64,000 nt of DNA, taken from NCBI RefSeq assembly GCF_964019385.1, contig NC_088654.1, forward strand, positions 14,269,100-14,333,099. Direction: 5' to 3'. Positions 51,487 to 63,000 of this stretch are shown here, in pieces (position 1 is the first letter of the stretch; each line of letters opens with the position of its first letter). This DNA is from Sycon ciliatum. Lineage: Eukaryota; Porifera; Calcarea; Leucosolenida; Sycettidae. The notes under the pieces were generated by a model. It searched no databases. It was not told where the DNA came from and saw nothing but the letters and a program-made list of their open reading frames with translations. The translations under genes and the position numbers were made by a program.

Positions 51487-52778
51487 ATGTATTGTGTTGT
51501 CATGATGAACTTTAGCGGTTTGTCAGTAATTATAATTGTTTCGTCTGCATATTCCTGAAAATGGTCCCGTAATTCTTTTTAACTGACACCAACCGCGCAA
51601 GGTTGATCTGTTTGATGACCGCCAAAAAACTTATCAATGTCTGTTTCTTGGATAACATGTGGGTGTCCATGGTGTTTGCATCCTATTAACGGGTACATTG
51701 TAAGAATAGTTATCAAAGTGACTTGCCGCAAGCGAGATTGTTGACCAGCAGGGTATGGTGTGACGGATGTTAAGATGGGACATTTACACAACCATACGGT
51801 CACGCAATTTGTGTGTTCCCTTGCTATTTTAGCAGATACGTGGAAGATACTGCGATGCGCGACCCCGGATTAATTGTCCATCATCTCCACCACCTTTCAG
51901 TTATGACGGAACATCAGATCGAACCTAAGCGGCGCGCGCGAAGAGCATTGCAGTGTTCACACCGACTTCCTCATCAGCATTATTAGTAGGACCAATTTTT
52001 CCTTATAATCTGTTTTGGGCATATTGTGTGTCACAATGCGTGTCATCGTGTGTGGAAACGTACACTTTATCAGCCAAGCAATTTGACACAAACAGTTTCC
52101 ACCTTCAGTACGAAATAACGCACCTTCTCAGGAAATACAAACATGGCGTTGCATTTGAATTGCGCTGAAATTTATTTTCTCTGGTATTCGGTCAATAAAA
52201 GATGTTCAAGACGGAACCTTTCGCGCGAATTTTCCCTTAATGGCACGAAATACGAAATTTCACGAGAATACTCAAAACGTTGAAAGCAGTAGTTGAACAA
52301 AGCTCGAAATAAACTCCTACAGAAAGTCTCCTTCATCGGGGACAGGTGATGAATCACCCATATGAAATGGTTTGCTCTTCATCAGTGCCGTAGATCAACA
52401 CGTTGCTTTGTCTGCTAGTGCAAGGTTTCTGCTATGAGCCGACAAAGTGAAAACAAAACTCAATTGTCGCGAGACCATTCGCCCAAATTTCCCCAGCCCA
52501 TACGCGAACATCCTTGCGCAGTTTCGCTATCCAAAACATTATCTAATATTGCACGTATATATGTAAGAAGAGGTGGGTGGTATACGTGTAAGGCACTGAC
52601 ATTTTCGCCAATCTGATAAGACGACAACTTTCACCCATTTAAGTAGGTCGATCTCAACGACAGTTTCAAATCGTTCATTCGAGAAGCGTAATATTTTCTT
52701 GGTGAAATCTCTTTGATATACAGTTGAACATCAGTTCAGACTATTTTTTAAAGGGATTTTATTTTGTTCGTTAGTAAG
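51487..52778 (+). promoter_or_regulatory. C-type 3' flank joined to the 5' flank of TRIM copy F
   Basis: 51490-51865 continues the E/C flank. From about 51870 the sequence is nearly identical to 40230-41142 (upstream of D). The 5'-UTR intron is 52643-52778 and its donor is TAAGTAGGT, one base weaker than the GTAAGT of B, C and D. Confidence 0.6.
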
Positions 52779-54764
52779 ATGCGGCCACCATGTGTATCCT
52801 GCAAAAATGGAGCAGAGAAAGCAGGAAAACTTCTCAGGTGTCTTCACAAGATCTGCTTAGACAGTCTTCCGCACAGTATTCAGCAAGATGGAAGGATACG
52901 CTGTTCCAAATGTCGACGTACTACGCCATGTCCACCACCCGGTCGCAATTACCAACAGGTGTTGGTTGACGACTCCATGTTCCTCACTGTCCCAGATAGT
53001 CATGATGGAACCACGAAGGCGAAAGTTGAAGACGATAATGAGCAAATCGTTGCTGATGAAAGCATGGATTCTCCTAACATCCCACAAGAATCAAAGAGCT
53101 CTCACCTAGTCCATTCTGCCGTGGTGGATGCTCAAGGTTTCCAGATACCTCATCCCGGGCGAGTGCATTTTTGCCCTTACCATATGAAGATGAAGTTGCA
53201 GTATTACTGCACCCTATGTCGGGAGGTTTTGTGTGAAACGTGTAAGGAACAAGATGAGCACGCGTCACATATCGATCATATCAATGATGGCGCTGAAGCA
53301 GCCGGAACTTTAAGACACAGACTTACGGAGCGCCTGAGCAACATGATCCCTGATGACAACGAAAAGGAAGTGAACGAAAGCCTGGATTACGCCGGCGATC
53401 TTCTCACAGCATTTGAGTGTGACTCTGCAAGTCAAGTGTCCAGGATCAAGACAATGATACATGAGCAGTGCCAGGATCTACTTCTCAGAGTGAAGAAGCG
53501 AAAAGAGGAGCTGATTGGCGAGGGTGAAATACGTAAGAAGGAGTTTATCGAACTCGTAGACCATTACCGGGAGACGAACAATGTGACAGGTACTCTTCAG
53601 CACATACGTGATGCACGCAGATATGCTCTAAGAAATGAAGACCTCATTCAAATGAGTCCAAAGTTGATTCAATGTCTTACAGAAGCGTACCATGACATTA
53701 TGGCCAAAGGAAGTTCGCAAATGCTTGGAATGATATTAACGTGCAAGCAGTCTTCCAAATTGGAAGGACACTTCGGTGCCATGGGTAAAGTCGTGGATAA
53801 CACTGCCATCGACTTGTCGAGTTGTTCCTTTCCTCAAAAGATGTATTTGGCGTTTGCAGGGGATCGTTTGAACCTTACAGCTCCAGTGAGAAATAGTCGA
53901 AGTCAACCGTTGTCTGATACCGCTTTGAAAGTCTCCAGGATTCAAATCTGGGCCACTAGAATTGAAGGTGGGTTTTCTCCTGCAGCTCCAGTGCTAGTGC
54001 CGATATCAGGTTATAGCAAAGGGGAAGTGCATGCCCATGTCCATCTTAACTATAGTCAACCGACTGCTCTTCTCTTAGAACTATTGCTGGATACTCCTAG
54101 TCGTTTACCAGGCTTTCAAAACGGTTCATTGGCCAGGAATATGGACATGTATTTCCCTTTAAAAACTTGGTTGCTCGAGTTCAGATCCAGAGCGAGCTAC
54201 CTTGCCCCACATTTCATTTACCCCAGAGAATCCGTAAAAAGTGGGTTGATCATATGCAAATTCTTCTCGCAGGCTTTCCCGGGCGTGGAATTAAGCCAAG
54301 TTAAGGATGGAGTTGCTACGGCACGCGCCACTGAACCAGTTCAAAACCGTGACTTTGGAGTAACATTCATTGTTATACAATGCACATCCGGGAAGCTAGA
54401 CATCGGATTTACTTGGGACTGTGCAGAGACTAGCCACGCGTCTTCCGCTAATTTGAACTCCTCGTCTTGTCCTATTTGCGATGTAGTGACTGGAGACCTC
54501 ATACACATAACACGCTGTCCCTACAAGCAGGATAAGTATAACATTGACCACTACTTTATTGGCTCTGGATTGTTGAAGAACCACCATGATGTACGAATAG
54601 GTCCAAATATAAAGCCAACATTAATGGTGCGAATGTTCGGCTGTGGTACGATCATGAAGGTTTATGAACACAATAAAGAACATTGGAATATATTTATGCA
54701 AGATATGAAAAGATTTGTGGACGCCCAGTCACAGCGTGTGGAGAATAGAACACATATAGCGTAG
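52779..54764 (+). CDS. TRIM-like RBCC protein, copy F (661 aa), mosaic, RING with Cys29 to Ser
   Basis: The frame is fully open from the ATG after the intron. RING ligands are C5, C8, C21, H23, C26, then Ser at 29 where all other copies have Cys, and C42, C45, so one zinc site is damaged. The B-box is intact (C132, H135, C144, C147, C152, C155, H161, H164). Residues 1 to about 215 follow copies D and A (for example NMIPDDNEKEVNESLDYAG). From about residue 230 (KKRKEELIGEGEIRKKEF) to the end it follows copy B. The 5' flank is D-type and the 3' flank B-type, so the gene is a crossover product. It probably lacks ligase activity but could still oligomerise through the coiled coil. Confidence 0.85.
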   Translation: MRPPCVSCKNGAEKAGKLLRCLHKICLDSLPHSIQQDGRIRCSKCRRTTPCPPPGRNYQQVLVDDSMFLTVPDSHDGTTKAKVEDDNEQIVADESMDSPNIPQESKSSHLVHSAVVDAQGFQIPHPGRVHFCPYHMKMKLQYYCTLCREVLCETCKEQDEHASHIDHINDGAEAAGTLRHRLTERLSNMIPDDNEKEVNESLDYAGDLLTAFECDSASQVSRIKTMIHEQCQDLLLRVKKRKEELIGEGEIRKKEFIELVDHYRETNNVTGTLQHIRDARRYALRNEDLIQMSPKLIQCLTEAYHDIMAKGSSQMLGMILTCKQSSKLEGHFGAMGKVVDNTAIDLSSCSFPQKMYLAFAGDRLNLTAPVRNSRSQPLSDTALKVSRIQIWATRIEGGFSPAAPVLVPISGYSKGEVHAHVHLNYSQPTALLLELLLDTPSRLPGFQNGSLARNMDMYFPLKTWLLEFRSRASYLAPHFIYPRESVKSGLIICKFFSQAFPGVELSQVKDGVATARATEPVQNRDFGVTFIVIQCTSGKLDIGFTWDCAETSHASSANLNSSSCPICDVVTGDLIHITRCPYKQDKYNIDHYFIGSGLLKNHHDVRIGPNIKPTLMVRMFGCGTIMKVYEHNKEHWNIFMQDMKRFVDAQSQRVENRTHIA

Positions 54765-54880
54765 GATGATAACCCTACTCATCGATCCTGTTCTTTTCTT
54801 TCTGAACACGTCATACTGAACTACTCCTTGCAGCTCAGCTATGAAGCTGCCTTATTGGCCATGGTCTATCGTGGCATTAA

Positions 54881-55864
54881 CCCTTTGTGGGTCTTACTCA
54901 ATGTATGTGAGGGGTGGTCACGCAAACACGCGTACAAACAACGAGCCATAACTCAAGTTCCGTGAGTTGTAGGTATGGGTAAACTATATATTTTCAAAAT
55001 CTGTATGCCTGGACGCGTCCGGAAAACACAAATATGACTATGTCCAGGCAAGGATATGACCCGTGGTAGCCCTTCAAGTTGAGAGAAAATACAATTGCGA
55101 ACAAAAAAGCACAAAAATCACAGCACGAAGTGCATACCAAGTTCGTGATGGAGCTGAAGTCCTATGATAAACAATCAGGTAAGCGCTACGTCTTGGTGAA
55201 GAATATATGCTCCTAATTCCGTCCTTGAACTCCAATACCTCGCCATCGGCGATGCACCAGCAGCAACAGTTCCACACTATCACAATTTTGGTTCGTTCAC
55301 CTCAGCGCCGCTCGCGTCAGATTCACTCTCGCTCAGATGAGTACTCAGGTCCGATGTCACGCGTGCCGTGATTCTCACGGCCAGGCGAATCAGCTGATCG
55401 CACCTGACAAGTCCTTGTGAGAGTTGCTGTTGCTGTGCTTCTTCGCTGGTTGGTAAATTTGATTTCTTCATTCGGGGACGATTTATTTGAGCTAGGAGGA
55501 CTCAACGGAGCTCTCTTTCTCACGACATTACACTGGAAATCCTCCAGGGACATCCAGCCTAGACTGGTGCCGTCAGTGTCCTCAGAAAGCTTTTCTGACA
55601 CGGCTTCAAGAGATGCACTCCCATTCTCGAAATGCGCGCATGGCGGATGGTCGTCTTTTCCAATTTCACCAGACTTCAGTCGATCGATACTGCACAAATT
55701 TGTATGGTAAGTATGGTTGTTTTTTACACCGATGGAAAGCCTGGGACCTCAGCTACGAGTGGAGCACCATTTTAGTTGTCTCCTAGCAACAAAACTCACA
55801 GAAAATGCGATTTTACTGTAAGGGTCACATACGACCCTTACGCTTATGTGAGACCCATAAAGGG
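54881..55864. mobile_element. piggyBac-like element in the poly(A) signal of copy F
   Basis: TTAA (54877-54880 and 55865-55868) flanks an element starting CCCTTTGTGGGTCTTACTCA and ending TGTGAGACCCATAAAGGG. TTAA targets and CCCTTT termini are diagnostic of piggyBac. The 984-bp length leaves no room for a full transposase. The target TTAA is part of the ATTAAA conserved in A, B and D. Confidence 0.88.
55280..55697 (-). pseudogene. Possible piggyBac N-terminal remnant
   Basis: Two overlapping minus-strand frames (55697-55323 and 55471-55280) are acidic and serine-rich with SESESDASGAEV, like the disordered N-termini of piggyBac transposases. No catalytic core is present. The assignment rests mainly on location. 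Confidence 0.35.
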
Positions 55865-55868
55865 TTAA

Positions 55869-56550
55869 AGAAACGAGATTTTGTTTTGTCTTGTCTTGAT
55901 GAACATTTGCGTTTTGTTTATGTTTGTTTTTCTGATTGTATTGTAATTCGCTCAAATGGTGCCCTTTGTTTCATGCAAACTGACAACAAAAATAAAAATT
56001 GATTTGGTTGATGTCCGACCAAACTAACCAATGACTGTTCTTTAGATAACTAATGTGGGTATCGATGGTGTTTGTTTGCCTTTCATGTGTCAATCGAAAA
56101 AAAACGTGTTCAGATTCACACGCAGCCAACGGTATTGCTGACCTGCACACAGAGAGGATATGCAGGTTATGATAGCACATTTACAAAACAGCACGACAAG
56201 CAATTTGTGTGTTTTCTTCCACCTTTAACACACCAGGATACATGGAAGATTTTGTAATGGACGAGCTAGGATATATTTAACCACTATCACCACCAAACGC
56301 GTTACTATAAGACATTATGACTTCTCGAGTTGATGGTCTCCATTGCAAATTTGAAGCTTGGCGTTGGCTTAATGATGGGTGCGAAATTCTTTTCTCATAT
56401 TATTGCACCAGTACGGTTGTACTTAAGCTCAGCAATGGAGCCAGCACTGCACACAGCGGTGACATCTTGCTATCAGCGCCCTGCACGCAAGCACCAGAGG
56501 TTAAAAGGGGTCCAGTGGACTAGAATACAAAGCCGTCAACGTGGGCCGTT
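55869..56550 (+). other. 3' flank of copy F
   Basis: Matches the B flank (31820-32340 and 32610-32753) but lacks the poly-C segment. No gene is present. Confidence 0.65.
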
Positions 56551-57777
56551 TTGATTTAGAAAAGCGATCCTGTCAGCTTTTCTATTATTGTGTTCACACG
56601 GCAGAAAAAACGACATCGCTATGCTACCTAAGTTTCTACGTAAGGTGCTCGGTATTTCACTTAGGCTACGTAAGTTTCTACGTAAGGTGCTCGGTATTTG
56701 ATCTACAAGTGGTAGCCGTGTGCTGTGCACGTGCACGGCAGACATTGTGTTGCAGTCCGTTTTCGGATGTGCATGCGCGAGGAACTTCCTTCTTTGGAAC
56801 TGCTTCTTGCATGAGCTGTTTCGGATATTTCGTGTCCTGGCTTATTTCGCTTCGGCTCTGCTGAGACCTCCTTTCACGGAATATCCCCCAATGACAGGTG
56901 AGTTGACCAGTTCCCTTTGATTCATTTGCTTGTGTTGACTCTTTCATTTACGAAAAGTGAGCTGATTTTAGGTGGAACTATGGATTACAATAGTAATTCA
57001 AACGGTAGTTTGGAGGCGGTGGAAAAACAGTTTCGTAGTCAATATTCGCATGCAACGAGGCAAATCCACACAATTCAGTAGACACTTCCTTTCTTTCAAA
57101 CGTTTTCTTTCCTTTCTCTTCAGGATAGTACAGGGAATGTTGGAAATTTGGAAAACCACATAACTATATAGAAAAATAGAGAAAAAGTCAACACTTCAAC
57201 ATAGGCGATAAAATGACTAAAGTGTTTAAAAAACTCGAAAACAAAAGCAGCAAGTTGTAGACAAACACGTTGAACACATCAAGAAGCACTTGTCACACTT
57301 TCACGAGGTGTGACACCAAACAACTGCAACGCAAACACATTCTCCTTCTGTACACATAGTGCTGGATCTAGTTTACGAATATACAGAGCTTCTAACACAG
57401 CATTATGGAACTTAGACTTTCCACGAGTTAAAACCGAAAAGACATCATCACTATACAACTTACGACAATTAGCACTTCCCGACAAATGACGCTTGATGGA
57501 CAATGTCCGATCATTTAGCTCTGTCACCTTCGACGTTTGCCGTTGTTCTTTTCCGTTGGGCTTGTTGACACCTCCAACGTCCTTTGAATTCATGGTCGTT
57601 TTCGTTTGACTCCTCGGTCTTCCTCGTTTCCTCTTGTTGATCGTTGTTGTCACTTCCAGTACCGACGTATTCAAATCTCCAGTACTTCGTCTCTTCAGCT
57701 TGCTTCTGGTAACTCTTCCACAATAGTAATTATTATAAATAATGGAAAAGCTGCCAGGATCTATTTTCTAAATTTAG
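56551..57777. mobile_element. Inverted-repeat element, long version
   Basis: TTTAGAAAAGCGATCCTGTC at the left pairs with the complement of the right end (57738-57777). It has the same TACGTAAGT repeats near 56630-56700 as the short version at 48772. The extra interior includes the minus-strand ORF at 57279-57674. It may be the less deleted form of the family. Confidence 0.6.
57279..57674 (-). CDS. Unknown ORF inside the inverted-repeat element
   Basis: The 131 codons start with a basic NKRKRGRPRSQTKT segment (AT-hook-like R-G-R-P). The end has KFHNAVLEALYIRKLDPALCVQKE, which resembles the C-terminal tail of retroelement endonuclease domains (L-E-x-L-x-I-x-K-x-x-P-x-L). I cannot place it with confidence. 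It may be the end of a longer, partly deleted protein. Confidence 0.4.
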   Translation of the reverse strand: MNTSVLEVTTTINKRKRGRPRSQTKTTMNSKDVGGVNKPNGKEQRQTSKVTELNDRTLSIKRHLSGSANCRKLYSDDVFSVLTRGKSKFHNAVLEALYIRKLDPALCVQKENVFALQLFGVTPRESVTSAS

Positions 57778-58976
57778 CTTTTCTGCTGTCGAGGCCTCCT
57801 TTTACGGAATACTCAATGACAGGTGATCTCTGAGTTGACCAGTTTCCTTCGATTCATTTGCTTGTGCTCACCCTTTCATTTACGGAAACGTGTGCTGATT
57901 TTAATCGGATTTAGATCCATTCGTATCGCTTTGACCTTGCCAACAGCGTGCGAAGAACGCGAGTTCACCTTCTTGACGGTAAGGCTTATGTTGCTGCTGA
58001 GGCTTGGAAGTGTTGTCGAAATACTCATGTTCATTGTACATTGGTACGTAAGAAAAGTCGTTACAAGTAAGGCACTGGTCATGATTGCTTCCGGCATTCC
58101 GTGCTCCGATCGTAGGGTAGAATCTGGATTTTGCAGTGGCATAGCATCGTTGGCAGTTCCCAATCTGGAGGGAAAGGTTCAAGGACGCATTGGCCGAGTC
58201 TGCAACATAAATTCGCATATCAGGGAAAATCTCCAGTATGGAGAGGTTCATGCATTCAGTGACTTGTTTGCTTCATACGAAACAAGCCAATGGGCGCAGT
58301 TTCGTCTCGTGAAAATCTCGTACGATTGGATTTGTTTACTCGAGTCTGGGCTGTTTGATTTGTGAGTAGCGCCGAGATTGCACTGCCCCAAATAAAGTTG
58401 CGTGCCGGCAGGGCAAGAATTACGATCTGCAATCCGTTTGTAGTACCTGCGAGAATGTGCTGTATTATGAACTTTTATTTTACTAGGGTGTACATGTATC
58501 GTATTTTCTCTGTTGTTGTTTCAGTTGCCGTCATGTTGCCAAAGAATGGTTCAGTGATTCATTTATTATTATTCATACAAGACGAGTCAATGGTTTGGTC
58601 TGGCTTAGAATCTTTCGCTGTAAAAAAATCTTTTTGTGTCTCTATTGGAGAAATAATTGTATTCACTCGTTATAAAAGAGGGTTAAGACAAACTAACAGA
58701 ACAAGTACCATCGGTCCCTTGATGTTCGGCCTAAAGAGGTTTGACTGGATATCATTCATACTCCCCCAAAGTCGTGTAACATTTTATTATTATGGAGTGC
58801 ATTGTTTATCTCTCAGTACCTCAAACCATATATCCTTGCCCCTTATATCCTCAGGATCAGTGTAGTTGTTGGAACGAGGTGTCGGACTCAACAATGTATT
58901 TGTTTACATTATAATACAATGTTTATTGTTCCTACTTTGCTGTGTTGTTTTAGACAATCGTGGACTTGTAACACTT
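57778..58976. other. Repeat-derived region, no gene recognised
   Basis: Homologous to 49290-50600 but without the hAT-like MITE. A 180-codon frame at 57823-58365 crosses this region and has no recognisable domain. Confidence 0.55.
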
Positions 58977-59264
58977 AAAAAAAAAAAAAAATTTCACGGT
59001 TCGCGTGAGACTCGGCTGGAAGCCGAGTTTTCCGCATCCGCCGTGGGAACGCCACCACCCTCTAGGATCAAAGGCGCAGATGCAGCGCCTAAACGGTGGG
59101 AGGTGAGTAGATCAGACCCACCACCAAGTGGTCAAAGACCGAAATCCCAGTAGCTGCATCCATGTTACCCTCGTGCCAGGCCACGAGTTCCCAATTAACT
59201 GTGGGTCGCAGCACGGCTGGAAAAATTCCTTCCGCTTCCAAGCAGGACTTGAACCTGGTACCCT
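58977..59264 (-). mobile_element. tRNA-derived SINE, 288 bp, with T-rich 3' end
   Basis: A 12-bp duplication CTTGTAACACTT (58965-58976 and 59265-59276) surrounds it. On the minus strand it starts with a partial tRNA-like head containing the pol III B box GGTTCAAGTCC (59255-59245). The body has hairpins such as ACTCGGCTTCCAGCCGAGT, and it ends in about 15 T. The A box is missing, so the head is 5'-truncated. The empty site is preserved near 50593. Confidence 0.8.
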
Positions 59265-59276
59265 CTTGTAACACTT

Positions 59277-59773
59277 TGAAGTCATTGAACTACTTCCCAA
59301 AGTGTTATCGACATCAACAGGATTACGATTTACAATATGATGCCGGATGACCTTATCACGACAACCCATGGCTACAATTATAAACGCAGAATGAACAAAA
59401 CATGTGCGACATGCACCTGGTTACATTTCTCAAGTAAATCTGATTGAGGGGTTGGAAATCTGAAATATCGGAAAGGCAAGACAATTTTATGACAGTCATG
59501 AAATTCTGCAACAGCAACATCCACAGAATGACCTGCGTATTAAAAAAAAAGTATCACCGCCACTAGCCATATGATTCCCCTGCAGAAGAACATGAATATG
59601 CAAGACTAGTGTCATTTTCTGCAAGAAAAGGCTTGCACATCAATGCGTATAATACGGTATTGAATTTGATATGATGCGCATGTAGAGGCGCTACATGTAG
59701 GCCATCATTTAGGGCATTCCCTTGGTGACACAATTATTATAATAATAATATCCTTAGCAAAAAAACGAAAGAA
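59277..59773. other. Repeat-derived region, no gene recognised
   Basis: Homologous to 50600-51078 and partly to 32815-32990. Confidence 0.6.
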
Positions 59774-60236
59774 ATTATAGCAATAAAAACTGCTTTATGG
59801 CAGTTTTCTAAAAAAAGTTATTGTGTTCTAGTCCATGGACCCCGTCTAAAAAGTAAGAAATTAACGAAATGTCATAGCCGAAAATTAAAATTTCACACAA
59901 AACCTCACAATAATCACAACACTTAAGGATCTTAGTTTAAAAAATACTGCTTTCAACATTTGCTTAGTCCGACCAAGAGTCCATCTTCTGGTCTGACACT
60001 TCACGGGAGGCTTGTACGTATACTGCGCCAACATGCATGAATAGGAAAAAGGACCACGAGGGGAAACGGTCTTCTCGCAGTTCATCCTGTGTGTGATTAT
60101 TGTGAGGTTTTGTGTGAAATATTAATTTTCGGCTATGACATTTCGTTAATTTCTTACTTTTAGCTCGGAGTCCATGGACTAGAACACAATAACTTTTTTT
60201 AGAAAAGAGCCATAAAGCAGTTTTTATTGCTATAAT
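59774..60236. mobile_element. MITE with inverted repeats, second copy
   Basis: Same family as 51079-51486, with ATTATAGCAATAAAAACTGC at both ends. The centre is longer by about 55 bp. Confidence 0.8.
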
Positions 60237-60486
60237 GTCAGTTGCTCTGCAAGTGCAATCTATAAACGGTGCGAGGATCGCAGTGTCACGGTAATCAAAA
60301 TCAATGCTCAGTATCTGCTGTGCGGTATTTTGGTCTAGGGCCCACCTGGTTATTTCGGAGGAGCATTGGCAGAAGGTCAAGAGCTAAGACTTCTGGCTCA
60401 GAGGCATTTCGGTTCGTGAAGGCGCCTTGAATCAGACCGCATCACTCAACAGACTGAGTTTGTCGTTCAATTCACTTGCACGACTA
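60237..60486. other. Flank of the large minisatellite
   Basis: The last 70 bp (CCGCATCACTCAACAG and following) matches 33001-33050. The rest is single-copy here. Confidence 0.6.
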
Positions 60487-63000
60487 TTCTTTCACCATTA
60501 TTTCACCATTCTTTCACCATTCTTTCATCATTCTTTCACCATTCTTTCACCAGTCTTTCACCATTCTTTCACCATTCTTTCACCATTCTTTCACCATTCT
60601 TTCACCATTCTTTCACCATTCTTTCACCATTCTTTCACCATTCTTTCACCATTCTTTCACCCTTCTTTCACCATTCTTTCACCATTCTTTCACCATTCTT
60701 TCACCATTCTTTCACCATTCTTTCACCATTCTTTCACCATTCTTTCACCATTCTTTCACCATTCTTTCACCATTCTTTCACCATTCTTTCACCATTCTTT
60801 CACCATTCTTTCACCATTCTTTCACCATTCTTTCACCATTCTTTCGCCATTCTTTCACCATTCTTTAACCATTCTTTCACCATTCTTTCACCATTCTTAC
60901 ACCATTCTTTCACCATTCTTTCACCATTCTTTCACCATTCTTTCACTATTCTTTCACCATTCTTTCACCATTCTTTCACCATTCTTTCACCATTCTTTCA
61001 CCATTCTTTCATCATTCTTTCACCATTCTTTCACCATTCTTTCACCATTCTTTCACCATTCTTTCACCATTCTTTCACCATTCTTTCACCATTCTTTCAC
61101 CATTCTTTCACCATTCTTTCTCCATTCTTTCACCATTCTTTCACCATTCTTTCACCATTCATTCACCATTCTTTCACCATTCTTTCACCATTCTTTCACC
61201 ATTCTTTCATCATTCTTTCACCATTCTTTCACCATTCTTTCACCATTCTTTCACCATTCTTTCACCATTCTTTCACCATTCTTTCACCATTCTTTCACCA
61301 TTCTTTCACCATTCTTTCACCATTCTTTCACCATTCTTTCACCGTTCTTTCACCATTCTTTCACCATTCTTTCACCATTCTTTCACCATTCTTTCACCAT
61401 TCTTTCACCATTCTTTCACCATTCTTTCACCATTCTTTCGCCATTCTTTCACCATTCTTTCACCATTCTTTCACCATTCTTACACCATTCTTTCACCATT
61501 CTTTCACCATTCTTTCACCATTCTTTCACCATTCTTTCACCATTCGTTCACCATTCTTTCACCATTCTTTCACCATTCTTTCGCCATTCTTTCGCCATTC
61601 TTTTGCCATTCTTTCACCATTCTTTCACCATTCTTTCACCATTCTTACACCATTCTTTCACCATTCTTTCACCATTCTTTGACCATTCGTTCACCATTCT
61701 TTCACCATTCTTTCACCATTCTTTCACCATTCTTTCACCATTCTTTCACCATTCTTTCACCATTCTTTCACCATTCTTTCACCATTCTTTCACCATTCTT
61801 TCACCATTCTTTCACCATTCTTTCACCATTTTTTCACCATTTTTACAACATTCTTTCACCATTCTTGCACCATTCTTTCACCATTCTTTCACCATTCTTT
61901 CACCATTCTTTCACCATTTTTTCACCATTCTTTCACCATTCTTTCACCATTCTTTCACCATTCTTTCACCATTCTTTCACCATTCTTTCACCATTCTTTC
62001 ACCATTCTTTCACCATTCTTTCACCATTCTTTCACCATTCTTTCACCATTCTTTCACCATTCTTTCACCATTCTTTCACCATTCTTTCACCATTCTTTCA
62101 CCATTCTTTCACCATTCTTTCACCATTCTTTCACCATTCTTTCACCATTCTTTCACCATTCTTTCACCATTCTTTCACCATTCTTTCACCATTCTTTCAC
62201 CATTCTTTCACCATTCTTTCACCATTCTTTCACCATTCTTTCACCATTCTTTCACCATTCTTTCACCATTCTTTCACCATTCTTTCACCATTCTTTCACC
62301 ATTCTTTCACCATTCTTTCACCATTCTTTCACCATTCTTTCACCATTCTTTCACCATTCTTTCACCATTCTTTCACCATTCTTTCACCATTCTTTCACCA
62401 TTCTTTCACCATTCTTTCACCATTCTTTCACCATTCTTTCACCATTCTTTCACCATTCTTTCACCATTCTTTCACCATTCTTTCACCATTCTTTCGCCAT
62501 TCTTTCGCCATTCTTTCACCATCCTTTCACCATTCTTTCACCATTCTTTCACCATTCTTTCACCATTCTTTCACCATTCTTTCACCATTCTTTCACCATT
62601 CTTTCACCATTCTTTCCCCATTCTTTCACCATTCTTTCACCATTCTTTCACCATTCTTTCACTATTCTTTCACCATTCTTTCACCATTCTTTCACCATTC
62701 TTTCACCATTCTTTCACCATTCTTTCACCATTCTTTCACCATTCTTACAACATTCTTTCACCATTCTTTGACCATTCTTTCACCATTCTTTCACCATTCT
62801 TTCACTATTCTTTCACCATTCTTTCACCATTCTTTCACCATTCTTTCACCATTCTTTCACCATTCTTTCACCATTCTTTCACCATTCTTTCACCATTCTT
62901 TCACCATTCTTTCACCATTCTTTCACCATTCTTTCACCATTCTTTCACCATTCTTTCACCATTCTTTCACCATTCTTTCACCATTCTTTCACCATTCTTT
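60487..63000 (+). repeat. 11-bp minisatellite (CTTTCACCATT), about 228 copies
   Basis: The same unit as 33054-33579 with long runs of perfect copies, especially 61930-62480, and scattered variants. Because 11 is not a multiple of 3 and the unit lacks stops in every register, the plus strand is open in all three frames over most of its length. This explains an 867-codon frame that is not a gene. Confidence 0.98.

Noticed and set aside
57823-58365. A 180-codon frame downstream of copy F
   Set aside because: It runs through repeat-derived sequence that is broken in the duplicate at 49300-50300, and I see no domain.
59237-59264. A tRNA gene
   Set aside because: Only the B-box half is present, at the truncated head of a SINE with target duplications. 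No A box or acceptor stem.
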